A DNA stretch of 64,000 nucleotides from Xenopus tropicalis (lineage: Eukaryota; Chordata; Amphibia; Anura; Pipidae): positions 1,974,547 through 2,038,546 of the forward strand of contig NC_030681.2 in assembly GCF_000004195.4 (NCBI RefSeq). Direction: 5' to 3'. Shown piece by piece: positions 47,278 through 53,884 of this stretch. The translations under genes and the position numbers were made by a program. The notes beneath the pieces are model-generated. The model was not told the DNA's origin, searched no databases, and worked only from the letters and a program-made list of their open reading frames with translations. Every line of letters begins with the position of its first letter. The stretch's first letter is position 1.

Positions 47278-48913
47278 CCCCACCCCCCCACTTTATCTCT
47301 CCTATCCTTATTATATATATATATATATACCCCCCACCCCCCCCACCTTACACTCTATATCTCTCCTATCCTAGGTCCTGATATATATACTGTATATACA
47401 TATACCCCCCTGCCCCAGAGGTACATTGCCCAGGTCCTGATTATATATATGTATATGGCACTAATTCTGCCCCCCCAGAAGTACATTTTTATGGTTGAAC
47501 ATGATCGATGTATGTCTTTTTTCAACATTGCGCAGGTCCTGATTATATTTATATCCCCCCCCAGAAGTACATTGCGCAGGTCCTGATTATATTTATATCC
47601 CCCCCCCCCAGAAGTACATTGCGCAGGTCCTGATTATATTTATATCCCCCCCCAGAAGTACATTGCGCAGGTCCTGATTATATTTATATCCCCCCCCCCC
47701 CCAGAAGTACATTGCGCAGGTCCTGATTATATTTATATCCCCCCCCCAGAAGTACATTGCGCAGGTCCTGATTATATTTATATCCCCCCCCCCCAGAAGT
47801 ACATTGCGCAGGTCCTGATTATATTTATATCCCCCCCCCCAGAAGTACATTGCGCAGGTCCTGATTATATTTATATCCCCCCCCCCCAGAAGTACATTGC
47901 GCAGGTCCTGATTATATTTATACCCCCCCAGAAGTACATTGCGCAGGTCCTGATTATATTTATACCCCCCCCCAGAAGTACATTGCGCAGGTCCTGATTA
48001 TATTTATACCCCCCCAGAAGTACATTGCGCAGGTCCTGATTATATTTATATCCCCCCCCCCAGAAGTACATTGCGCAGGTCCTGATTATATTTATACCCC
48101 CCCCCCAGAAGTACATTGCGCAGGTCCTGATTATATTTATATCCCCCCCCCCAGAAGTACATTGCGCAGGTCCTGATTATATTTATACCCCCCCCCAGAA
48201 GTACATTGCGCAGGTCCTGATTATATTTATACCCCCCCAGAAGTACATTGCGCAGGTCCTGATTATATTTATATCCCCCCCCCCCAGAAGTACATTGCGC
48301 AGGTCCTGATTATATTTATACCCCCCCCCAGAAGTACATTGCGCAGGTCCTGATTATATTTATACCCCCCCAGAAGTACATTGCGCAGGTCCTGATTATA
48401 TTTATATCCCCCCCCCCAGAAGTACATTGCGCAGGTCCTGATTATATTTATACCCCCCCCCCAGAAGTACATTGCGCAGGTCCTGATTATATTTATATCC
48501 CCCCCCCCAGAAGTACATTGCGCAGGTCCTGATTATATTTATACCCCCCCCCCCAGAAGTACATTGCGCAGGTCCTGATTATATTTATATCCCCCCCCCA
48601 GAAGTACATTGCGCAGGTCCTGATTATATTTATATCCCCCCCCCAGAAGTACATTGCGCAGGTCCTGATTATATTTATATCCCCCCCCCAGAAGTACATT
48701 GCGCAGGTCCTGATTATATTTATATCCCCCCCCCAGAAGTACATTGCGCAGGTCCTGCAGGACTCATCGGCAGACAGCGAGCCGGCCGCAGACAGCGAGG
48801 ACACGGAGGAGCCGGGGTCGCAGGACGAGGAAATGATCAACGCAGAAAATACCCAGGATGCCGAGTTCCAGTCCTGCGAGGACAGTCTCATTGAGAACGA
48901 GATCCACCAGTGA
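29423..48913 (+). CDS. tmem63b: TMEM63B, OSCA/TMEM63 mechanosensitive cation channel (23 coding exons)
   Basis: Twenty-three exons with compatible phases join into 838 residues (human TMEM63B: 832). The family forms plasma-membrane channels opened by stretch or osmotic change (established). Order seen: extracellular N-terminus; TM0 at about 51-73; TM1 (169-188); TM2 (213-234); a cytosolic domain at about 235-440 with the Cys-rich CGHLCCC and CKCHGCNC segments; then the conserved TM region from 444 to about 745, including [34 protein letters not shown] and [17 protein letters not shown]; and an acidic cytosolic tail ending [13 protein letters not shown]. The N-terminus is about 11 residues longer than in human and contains a sequon, NAT at 27-29. 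B rather than A or C is favoured by near-identity to mammalian TMEM63B and by the mrpl14/capn11 neighbours. Introns are unusually rich in minisatellites. Confidence 0.97.
29645..30765. repeat. ~102-bp tandem repeat, 11 copies, at intron 2 start
   Basis: The unit includes GTAAGCAGCAGTCCTGCCCT, TATGGCTGAGATTCTAGCTA and CACAGTGGCACAGATCCTAT. It begins only about 25 bp after the donor at 29615. Copies are almost identical apart from C-run length. 30766-31474 is unique intron sequence. Confidence 0.95.
31475..31554 (+). CDS. tmem63b: tmem63b coding exon 2 (aa 65-91)
   Basis: [20 protein letters not shown] then LVTDAD; completes TM0. Acceptor TCTCCCCAG, donor CAG|GTGAGT, leaving phase 2. Confidence 0.96.
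31881..31919 (+). CDS. tmem63b: tmem63b coding exon 3 (aa 91-104), likely cassette
   Basis: A 39-nt exon encoding [14 protein letters not shown]; it aligns with the Arg/Glu-rich segment of mammalian exon 4. Acceptor GAACCCAG, weaker donor ATA|GTATGT. Both junctions are phase 2, so skipping removes 13 residues in frame and converts codon 91 to Ser. The corresponding mammalian exon is alternatively spliced. Confidence 0.85.
32493..32583 (+). CDS. tmem63b: tmem63b coding exon 4 (aa 104-134)
   Basis: [20 protein letters not shown] then [10 protein letters not shown]. Acceptor CCACGCAG, donor AAC|GTGAGT, phase 0 at the end. Intron 4 (32584-33175) is unique sequence. Confidence 0.96.
33176..33213 (+). 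CDS. tmem63b: tmem63b coding exon 5 (aa 135-147)
   Basis: A 38-nt exon encoding [12 protein letters not shown] and part of K147. Acceptor CTCTGCAG, donor CAA|GTGAGT. Skipping it would shift the frame, so it should be constitutive. Confidence 0.95.
33235..33515. repeat. 43-bp tandem repeat in intron 5, ~6.5 copies
   Basis: Unit CTAACGTACTTACCTCTGGG with CCTCTTTGTGCCCCCTCCC; begins about 20 bp after the exon 5 donor. Confidence 0.9.
33825..33967 (+). CDS. tmem63b: tmem63b coding exon 6 (aa 147-195)
   Basis: Contains [20 protein letters not shown] and [16 protein letters not shown], covering TM1. Acceptor is a 12-C run then AG; donor TGG|GTAAGA. Confidence 0.97.
34070..34121 (+). CDS. tmem63b: tmem63b coding exon 7 (aa 195-212)
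   Basis: [16 protein letters not shown]; acceptor CTCATGCAG, donor CAG|GTAGGT, 52 nt. Confidence 0.96.
34338..35830. repeat. 32-bp minisatellite within a 636-bp tandem duplication (intron 7)
   Basis: Unit GGGGCTGTGCCTGGGGGGGT then AGATAACATGTT. The unique lead-in at 34338-34482 (AGATAAATGCTCTGCTGGCA...) recurs 636 bp downstream at 34974, and the order of unit variants (ATATTGGGG, TTGGTGCTG, TTGAGGCTG) is also repeated. A larger block was therefore duplicated after the minisatellite had formed. Confidence 0.93.
35843..35951 (+). CDS. tmem63b: tmem63b coding exon 8 (aa 212-248)
   Basis: [20 protein letters not shown] then [19 protein letters not shown]2. Acceptor CCCCCTAG, donor CTG|GTGAGT. 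Confidence 0.97.
35960..36540. repeat. ~92-bp tandem repeat in intron 8, ~6 copies
   Basis: Unit with GAAGTGTCCATCACTATAAG, CTGCTTTATACTGTACAGCT and CTAGTGGCACTACCCAATAA; fills almost the whole intron. Confidence 0.93.
36574..36644 (+). CDS. tmem63b: tmem63b coding exon 9 (aa 249-272)
   Basis: [20 protein letters not shown] then RHF; start of the cytosolic domain. Acceptor CCCTTTAG, donor TGA|GTGAGT. Intron 9 (36645-37459) is unique, with no further gene seen. Confidence 0.96.
37460..37540 (+). CDS. tmem63b: tmem63b coding exon 10 (aa 272-299)
   Basis: [20 protein letters not shown] then MFLDAE; acceptor CCCCCCAG, donor AAG|GTAAGA. Confidence 0.96.
37834..37957 (+). CDS. tmem63b: tmem63b coding exon 11 (aa 299-340)
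   Basis: [19 protein letters not shown] then [18 protein letters not shown]. The CLCCC-type cysteine cluster is conserved in vertebrate TMEM63 proteins. Donor AAG|GTAAGG. Confidence 0.97.
38148..38281 (+). CDS. tmem63b: tmem63b coding exon 12 (aa 341-385)
   Basis: [20 protein letters not shown] then [19 protein letters not shown]. Acceptor TGCGGCAG, donor CAT|GTAAGT. Confidence 0.97.
38370..38890. repeat. 30-bp pyrimidine minisatellite in intron 12, ~17 copies
   Basis: Unit CTCTCCCATCTGCTTCCTGT + CCCCTTTCCC. It is the exact reverse complement of the unit that fills intron 18 (41830-44390), so the two blocks are complementary within one pre-mRNA. Confidence 0.97.
39062..39199 (+). CDS. tmem63b: tmem63b coding exon 13 (aa 385-431)
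   Basis: [20 protein letters not shown] then [15 protein letters not shown]. Acceptor CCTTTTAG, donor CTG|GTGAGG. Confidence 0.97.
39465..40435. repeat. ~29-bp minisatellite in intron 13, ~33 copies
   Basis: Unit ACCCACTCTGACATAAGGGG plus GGCACATA. Blocks of about 240 bp recur with the same order of variants (GGCACATAGCC, CATACCAACTC), showing higher-order duplication. Confidence 0.94.
40524..40677 (+). CDS. tmem63b: tmem63b coding exon 14 (aa 431-482)
   Basis: [20 protein letters not shown] then [22 protein letters not shown]3. Acceptor GTACCCAG, donor AAT|GTGAGT. Confidence 0.97.
40763..40869 (+). CDS. tmem63b: tmem63b coding exon 15 (aa 483-518)
   Basis: [20 protein letters not shown] then [13 protein letters not shown]4. 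Donor CAG|GTAACA. Confidence 0.97.
40999..41085 (+). CDS. tmem63b: tmem63b coding exon 16 (aa 518-547)
   Basis: [20 protein letters not shown] then [10 protein letters not shown]5. Acceptor GGTTACAG, donor CAG|GTAAGT. Confidence 0.97.
41173..41238 (+). CDS. tmem63b: tmem63b coding exon 17 (aa 547-569)
   Basis: [20 protein letters not shown] then F; acceptor CCCCCCAG, donor TGA|GTAAGT. Confidence 0.97.
41472..41634 (+). CDS. tmem63b: tmem63b coding exon 18 (aa 569-623)
   Basis: [40 protein letters not shown]; pore-region helix and following segment, ending ERKNVKR. Donor AGG|GTAAGG, phase 0. Confidence 0.97.
41648..44620. repeat. Intron 18 minisatellite (30-bp purine unit) with flanking direct repeats
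   Basis: About 80 copies of GGGAAAGGGGACAGGAAGCA + GATGGGAGA in two blocks (41830-43540 and 43590-44390). GAGCTGCGCCACTGCTCGGC recurs before, between and after the blocks (about 41672, 43559, 44399). A ~115-bp segment (GACGTCTCGGCCAATCCTGG ... GAGCGAGAGCTTGTGTGCCA) recurs at 41719 and 44506. The purine unit gives open frames on both strands, up to 601 codons, with no real protein. Confidence 0.96.
44785..44890 (+). CDS. tmem63b: tmem63b coding exon 19 (aa 624-659), Q/R-site exon
   Basis: [20 protein letters not shown] then [15 protein letters not shown]. The CAG at 44803-44805 (Gln630) aligns with human Gln619, the mammalian Q/R editing site. Acceptor is a long C-run then AG; donor TCG|GTGAGT. 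Confidence 0.97.
45023..45190 (+). CDS. tmem63b: tmem63b coding exon 20 (aa 659-715)
   Basis: [54 protein letters not shown]. Acceptor TCCGCACAG, donor CTG|GTGAGG. Confidence 0.97.
45439..45554 (+). CDS. tmem63b: tmem63b coding exon 21 (aa 715-753)
   Basis: [20 protein letters not shown] then [12 protein letters not shown]; last TM helix. Donor AGG|GTCAGT is less usual. Confidence 0.97.
45745..45825 (+). CDS. tmem63b: tmem63b coding exon 22 (aa 754-780)
   Basis: [20 protein letters not shown] then ASSQKST; the poorly conserved cytosolic tail. Phase 0 on both sides, 81 nt. Acceptor CTCTGGCAG, donor ACG|GTGAGT. Confidence 0.93.
45826..47375. repeat. AT/C-rich minisatellite in intron 22
   Basis: Unit CTATATCTCTCCTACCCTTA, (TA)n, C-run, CACCCCCC. 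TA runs vary from 4 to about 20 repeats and some copies insert CTATACACACTATA. It starts 8 bp after the exon 22 donor and is followed directly by the splice-acceptor array. Confidence 0.93.
47376..48736 (+). repeat. Tandem array of the last-exon 3' splice site (26 perfect copies)
   Basis: Each ~45-bp unit contains CCTGATTATATTTATA, a run of C, CAG and the exon start AAGTACATTGCGCAGGTCCT. It thus repeats a CTGAT branch-point match, a pyrimidine tract, the AG and the first 21 exon nucleotides. Perfect copies start at 47565 and then every 44-48 bp to 48692; the true exon starts at 48737. Two degenerate copies lie at 47419 and 47479, the latter broken by about 40 nt. Copies differ only in C-run length and TATAT versus TATA. 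Confidence 0.97.
48737..48913 (+). CDS. tmem63b: tmem63b coding exon 23 (aa 781-838, stop)
   Basis: [20 protein letters not shown], acidic run, ...[18 protein letters not shown] at 48911-48913. The C-terminal 15 residues match the mammalian tail. The acceptor is the last of 27 equivalent ones; this copy alone continues into CAGGACTCATCGG. Confidence 0.96.
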   Translation, partial: KYIAQVLQDSSADSEPAADSEDTEEPGSQDEEMINAENTQDAEFQSCEDSLIENEIHQ

Positions 48914-51130
48914 CCCAGAGCAGAGGGGCAGAGGGGGTAGGACTGGCATCTCACTACAAACACACTGGCCCCATTGCCATGAACTGGAGGGCGCTGCCCG
49001 CTGGATTTCCGGGGGTGCCCTGTGGCAATGTGGCCCCCGTTAGCCTGAGTGCAGGATGACTGGATCTCGCACAACTGCTGCTCTTTGTACAGTGTACAGA
49101 CTGGGTGTGCCCCCCCCTGCCTGCACTCTCCATGTTGTACGGCCGGAGGCTCCCTGCGCCCCCCCCCCGCTGCCCGCTCTCTACCCGTAACTGCTGTGGC
49201 ACTGATCCTGGCATCTGGGGGCAGAACCAGCTGTACCTGTGCGAGAACAAGACTGCGCATCTACCAATGTGAAAGGGGCATTTTGCACTGTGTGTGGGGG
49301 GGCGGGGGGGTCAAAATGCAACTCTACGAATGCAAATGGATATTATTTCTATGTGTGCAAGGATGGCGTGCCTGGTATGGGCGAGGGGGGGGGGAACCGT
49401 CCTGTGTGGCTGGGAGGCTGGCACTGCCTGAGTGGGTGAGTGTTTGGTGAGGGAGGCTGGCACTGCCTGAGTGGGTGAGTGTGGGGGGGGGGGGTAAGGC
49501 AGGTGGGGGAGGCTGGCACTGCCTGTGTGCGTGAGTGTGGGGGGGTAAAGCAGGTGGGGGAGGCTGGCACTGCCTGTGTGCGTGAGTGTGGGGGGGTAAG
49601 GCAGGTGAGGGAGGCTGGCACTGCCTGTGTGGGGGGGGGGGTAAGGCAGGTGGGGGAGGCTGGCACTGCCTGTGGGGGTGAGTGTGGGGGGGGTAAGGCA
49701 GGTGGGGGAGGCTGGCACTGCCTGTGGGGGTGAATGTGGGGGGGTAAGGCAGGTGAGGGAGGCTGGCACTGCCTGAGTGGGTGAGTGTGGGGGGGGGTAA
49801 GGCAGGTGAGGGAGGCTGGCACTGCCTGAGTGGGTGAGTGTGGGGGGGGTAAGGCAGGTGGGGGAGGCTGACACTGCCTGTGTGGGTGAGTGTGTGGGGG
49901 GGTAAGGCAGGTGGGGGAGGCTGACACTGCCTGTGTGGGTGAGTGTGTGGGGGGGTAAGGCAGGTGGGGGAGGCTGACACTGCCTGTGGGGGGCGGGGGG
50001 AGAGGGAGGCTGGCACTGCCTGTGTGCGTGAGTGTGGGGGGGTAAGGCAGGTGAGGGAGGCTGGCACTGCCTGTGTGGGGGCGGGGGGAGAGGGAGGCTG
50101 GCACTGCCTGTGTGCGTGAGTGTGGGGGGGTAAGGCAGATGAGGGAGGCTGGCACTGCCTGTGTGGGGGCGGGGGGAGAGGGAGGCTGGCACTGCCTGTG
50201 TGCGTGAGTGTGGGGGGGTAAGGCAGATGAGGGAGGCTGGCACTGCCTGTGTGCGTGAGTGTGGGGGGTAAGGCAGGTGAGGGAGGCTGGCACTGCCTGT
50301 GGGGGGGGTAAGGCAGGTGGGGGAGGCTGGCACTGCCTGTGGGGGGGGTAAGGCAGGTGGGGGGAGGCTGGCACTGCCTGTGTGGGTGAGTGTGGGGGGG
50401 GTAAGGCAGGTGGGGGAGGCTGGCACTGCCTGTGTGGGTGAGTGTGGGGGGGGTAAGGCAGGTGGGGGAGGCTGGCACTGCCTGTGGGGGGGGTAAGGCA
50501 GGTGGGGGGGAGGCTGGCACTGCCTGTGTGGGTGAGTGTGGGGGGGGTAAGGCAGGTGGGGGAGGCTGGCACTGCCTGTGTGGGTGAGTGTGGGGGGGGT
50601 AAGGCAGGTGGGGGAGGCTGGCACTGCCTGTGTGGGTGAGTGTGGGGGGGGTAAGGCAGGTGGGGGAGGCTGGCACTGCCTGTGGGGGGGTAAGGCAGGT
50701 GGGGGGGAGGCTGGCACTGCCTGTGGGGGGCGGGGGGAGAGGTAGGCTGGCACTGCCCTGTGGGTTCTATAGTGATGTTTATAAGCTCCGTGTTACTTGT
50801 GGTTCTCACCGCACTGCGTTTGCTCGTTGCCGCTTTGGATCATTCCCATTATGGACTGTACCTGCCCGGGAGCGGGGCAAACACTAGGACTACTCCCTGC
50901 TTCCTGCCCACTGTACCCAGCACCCCCCCAGCCCGAAGCGCTGGTTCTGATCTCACCTTCTGGGCTGTGGATGGGAATTTAGTTTAGTCTGTTGGCAGAG
51001 ACACCCCATTGGCATCACCCTCTGCGCCGTGGCAGCTGCACCCACTGGCGCCCCCTGTAGCATATTTGTTTGCAGAAATGTGTCACCAAATGCTGAACTG
51101 GACCGTGCATAAAGCAGAACCTTACTAAGA
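48914..51130 (+). other. tmem63b 3'UTR
   Basis: Continuous from the stop to a probable cleavage site near 51130. A CATAAA hexamer at 51108-51113 is followed about 20 nt later by a GT-rich stretch (CTGTGGTCTCTTCTGTCTGG). No AATAAA was found between the stop and here. A 1.36-kb minisatellite occupies the middle. Confidence 0.5.
49396..50755. repeat. ~47-bp G-rich minisatellite in tmem63b 3'UTR, ~28 copies
   Basis: Unit GAGGCTGGCACTGCCTGTGT, GGGTGAGTGTGGGGGG, GTAAGGCAGGTGGG. Each full unit carries GGTGAGTG and GGTAAGG, both good 5' splice-site matches in the sense strand, and several G-runs. Confidence 0.93.
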
Positions 51131-51179
51131 ACCTGTGGTCTCTTCTGTCTGGAACCCAAATATTGTTCTGTATTCATTT

Positions 51180-52125
51180 TATTTAGGAACCCCCCCCCGG
51201 GTAAGTGAATCCAATCTCCCCCCAGTACTTACCCAGGTACAGAGCTCTGATTCTCTGTACTTCCTGCTCCTGGGCTGCTCTCTTTCCCATGGTCAGGCAG
51301 GACCCCCCCCCCTGGGTAAGTGAATCCAATCTCCCCCCAGTACTTACCCAGGTACAGAGCTCTGATTCTCTGTACTTCCTGCTCCTGGGCTGCTCTCTTT
51401 CCCATGGTCAGGCAGGAACCCCCCCTGGGTAAGTGAATCCAATCTCCCCCCAGTACTTACCCAGGTACAGAGCTCTGATTCTCTGTACTTCCTGCTCCTG
51501 GGCTGCTCTCTTTCCCATGGTCAGGCAGGAACCCCCCCTGGGTAAGTGAATCCAATCTCCCCCCAGTACTTACCCAGGTACAGAGCTCTGATTCTCTGTA
51601 CTTCCTGCTCCTGGGCTGCTCTCTTTCCCATGGTCAGACAGGAACCTCCCCCCGGGTAAGTGAATCCAATCTCCCCCAGTACTTACCCAGGTATAGAGCT
51701 CTGATTCTCTGTACTTCCTGCTCCTGGGCTGCTCTCTTTCCCATGGTCAGACAGGAACCTCCCCCTGGGTAAGTGAATCCAATCTCCCCCAGTACTTACC
51801 CAGGTACAGAGCTCTGATTCTCTGTACTTCCTGCTCCTGGGCTGCTCTCTTTCCCATGGTCAGGCAGGAACCTCCCCCTGGGTAAGTGAATCCAATCTCC
51901 CCCCAGTACTTACCCAGGTACAGAGCTCTGATTCTCTGTACTTCCTGCTCCTGGGCTGCTCTCTTTCCCATGGTCAGACAGGAACCTCCCCCTGGGTAAG
52001 TGAATCCAATCTCCCCCCAGTACTTACCCAGGTACAGAGCTCTGATTCTCTGTACTTCCTGCTCCTGGGCTGCTCTCTTTCCCATGGTCAGACAGGAACC
52101 TCCCCCTGGGTAAGTGAATCCAATC
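51180..52125. repeat. ~115-bp tandem repeat with mirrored splice motifs, 8 copies
   Basis: Each unit contains CCTGGGTAAGT, then TCTCCCCCCAGTACTTACCC. CCTGGGTAAGT and ACTTACCCAGG form an 11-bp perfect inverted repeat with a ~19-nt loop. A donor match on both strands and a plus-strand acceptor match are repeated 8 times, just past the probable tmem63b poly(A) site. Confidence 0.93.
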
Positions 52126-52316
52126 TGCTATAGAGATTGCTGGGAAATGGATCTCTCCGGGGGCAGCCCCTGTTCGACCGAGTGCCAGGGCATCTTACTG
52201 GGCAATAATAATGTACATGGTGGGGTGGGGAACTCTACTTGGACCCTGGCAGAACCAACATGGCTGCCCCCTTGAGCTGCTGGAATAGATTATAAGCCCC
52301 TCCCCTCCTGCTAAGG

Positions 52317-53462
52317 TTAAAGGAACAGTAACACCAAAAAATGAAATAGCTTTAAAGTAATAAAAATATAATGCACTGTTGCCCTGCACCGGTACAGCTG
52401 GGGTGTTTGCTACAGAAACCCTACTATAGTTTATATAAATACCCCGCTGTGTAGCCCCGGGGGCAGCCATTCCTGCACTGGTACAGCTGGGGTGTTTGCT
52501 ACAGAAACCCTACTATAGTTTATATAAATACCCCGCTGTGTAGCCCCGGGGGCAGCCATTCCTGCACTGGTACAGCTGGGGTGTTTGCTACAGAAACCCT
52601 ACTATAGTTTATATAAATACCCCGCTGTGTAGCCCCGGGGGCAGCCATTCCTGCACTGGTACAGCTGGGGTGTTTGCTACAGTAACCCTACTATAGTTTA
52701 TATAAATACCCCGCTGTGTAGCCCCGGGGGCAGCCATTCCTGCACTGGTACAGCTGGGGTGTTTGCTACAGAAACCCTACTATAGTTTATATAAATACCC
52801 CGCTGTGTAGCCCCGGGGGCAGCCATTCAAGCTGGAAAAAAGGAGAAAAGGCACAGGTTACATAGCAGATAACAGATAAGTTCTGTAGAATACAATGGTG
52901 TTTTATCTGTTATCTGCTATGTGCCTGTGCCTTTTCTCCTTTTTTCCAGCTTGAATGGCTGCCCCCGGGGCTACACAGCGGGGTATTTATATAAACTATA
53001 GTAGGGTTTCTGTAGCAAACACCCCAGCTGTACCAGTGCAGGAATGGCTGCCCCCGGGGCTACACAGCGGGGTATTTATATAAACTATAGTAGGGTTTCT
53101 GTAGCAAACACCCCAGCTGTACCAGTGCAGGAATGGCTGCCCCGGGGCTACACAGCGGGGTATTTATATAAACTATAGTAGGGTTTCTGTAGCAAACACC
53201 CCAGCTGTACCAGTGCAGGAATGGCTGCCCCCGGGGTTACACAGCGGGGTATTTATATAAACTATAGTAGGGTTTCTGTAGCAAACACCCCAGCTGTACC
53301 AGTGCAGGAATGGCTGCCCCCGGGGCTACACAGCGGGGTATTTATATAAACTATAGTAGGGTTTCTGAAGTAAACACACAACTTTTACCAGTGCAGGCAG
53401 CAGCACATTATATTTTAGTTACTTTTATACACTTTCATTTTTTGGTGTTACTGTTCCTTTAA
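52317..53462. mobile_element. 1.1-kb palindromic MITE with tandem-repeat arms
   Basis: Ends TTAAAGGAACAGTAACACCA and its inverse, TGGTGTTACTGTTCCTTTAA. The whole element is an inverted repeat around 52880. Each arm carries five copies of an ~88-bp unit (GTACAGCTGGGGTGTTTGCT, TATAGTTTATATAAATACCC, GCCCCGGGGGCAGCCATT). The centre is AGCAGATAACAGATAA, a ~20-nt loop and its inverse. I recognise the terminal sequence as a frequent Xenopus repeat. No transposase. Confidence 0.88.
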
Positions 53463-53884
53463 TGATATGCGCAAGCTCTGACCAATCAGTAGTCTGGGTA
53501 TCGGCAGCTGCAGGAATCCCGCCCCCATGACGGAGCATTTGGTTCCGCTCAGACCCTGGTGCCGGAGACTCCCCGGAGATCCATATGGGACAGGAGTGGT
53601 GCCGACCCAATACGAGGGGTGGGATTCTGTGCGAGTGGGGGTGCAGAAGGGCCGACATACTGTGCTGATCCACAGATAATAGGGAGAAATGTTCTGACCC
53701 AATAGTGGTTCCAGCCCGTTACCCCAGAACTTATATCCAGGGAGAGGCGAAGGGTGTTCGGGGCACGGACCCTGCACTGACCCATTCTAGGGGATACTGT
53801 GCAATAAGGGGTGCGGGGGGTTCATAGGGGCCCTAACATGTAATCACCGGGGGCCCACAATTTCTCCTGTCAGTGGGGAAAGGG
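53463..53884. other. Unique intergenic sequence
   Basis: No exon or known element seen between the palindromic MITE and the 67-bp array. Confidence 0.5.

Noticed and set aside
45760..47586. 608-codon Tyr/Ile/Pro frame continuing from exon 22
   Set aside because: It is retained-intron reading through TATATA and C-run repeats; exon 22 has a good donor at 45826.
47376..48736. CRISPR array (regular ~45-bp repeats)
   Set aside because: No unique spacers; the whole unit including the C-run is repeated, and the context is a vertebrate intron.
49311..50809. Pro-rich minus-strand frames of ~480 codons
   Set aside because: Reverse strand of the tmem63b 3'UTR minisatellite; no gene features.
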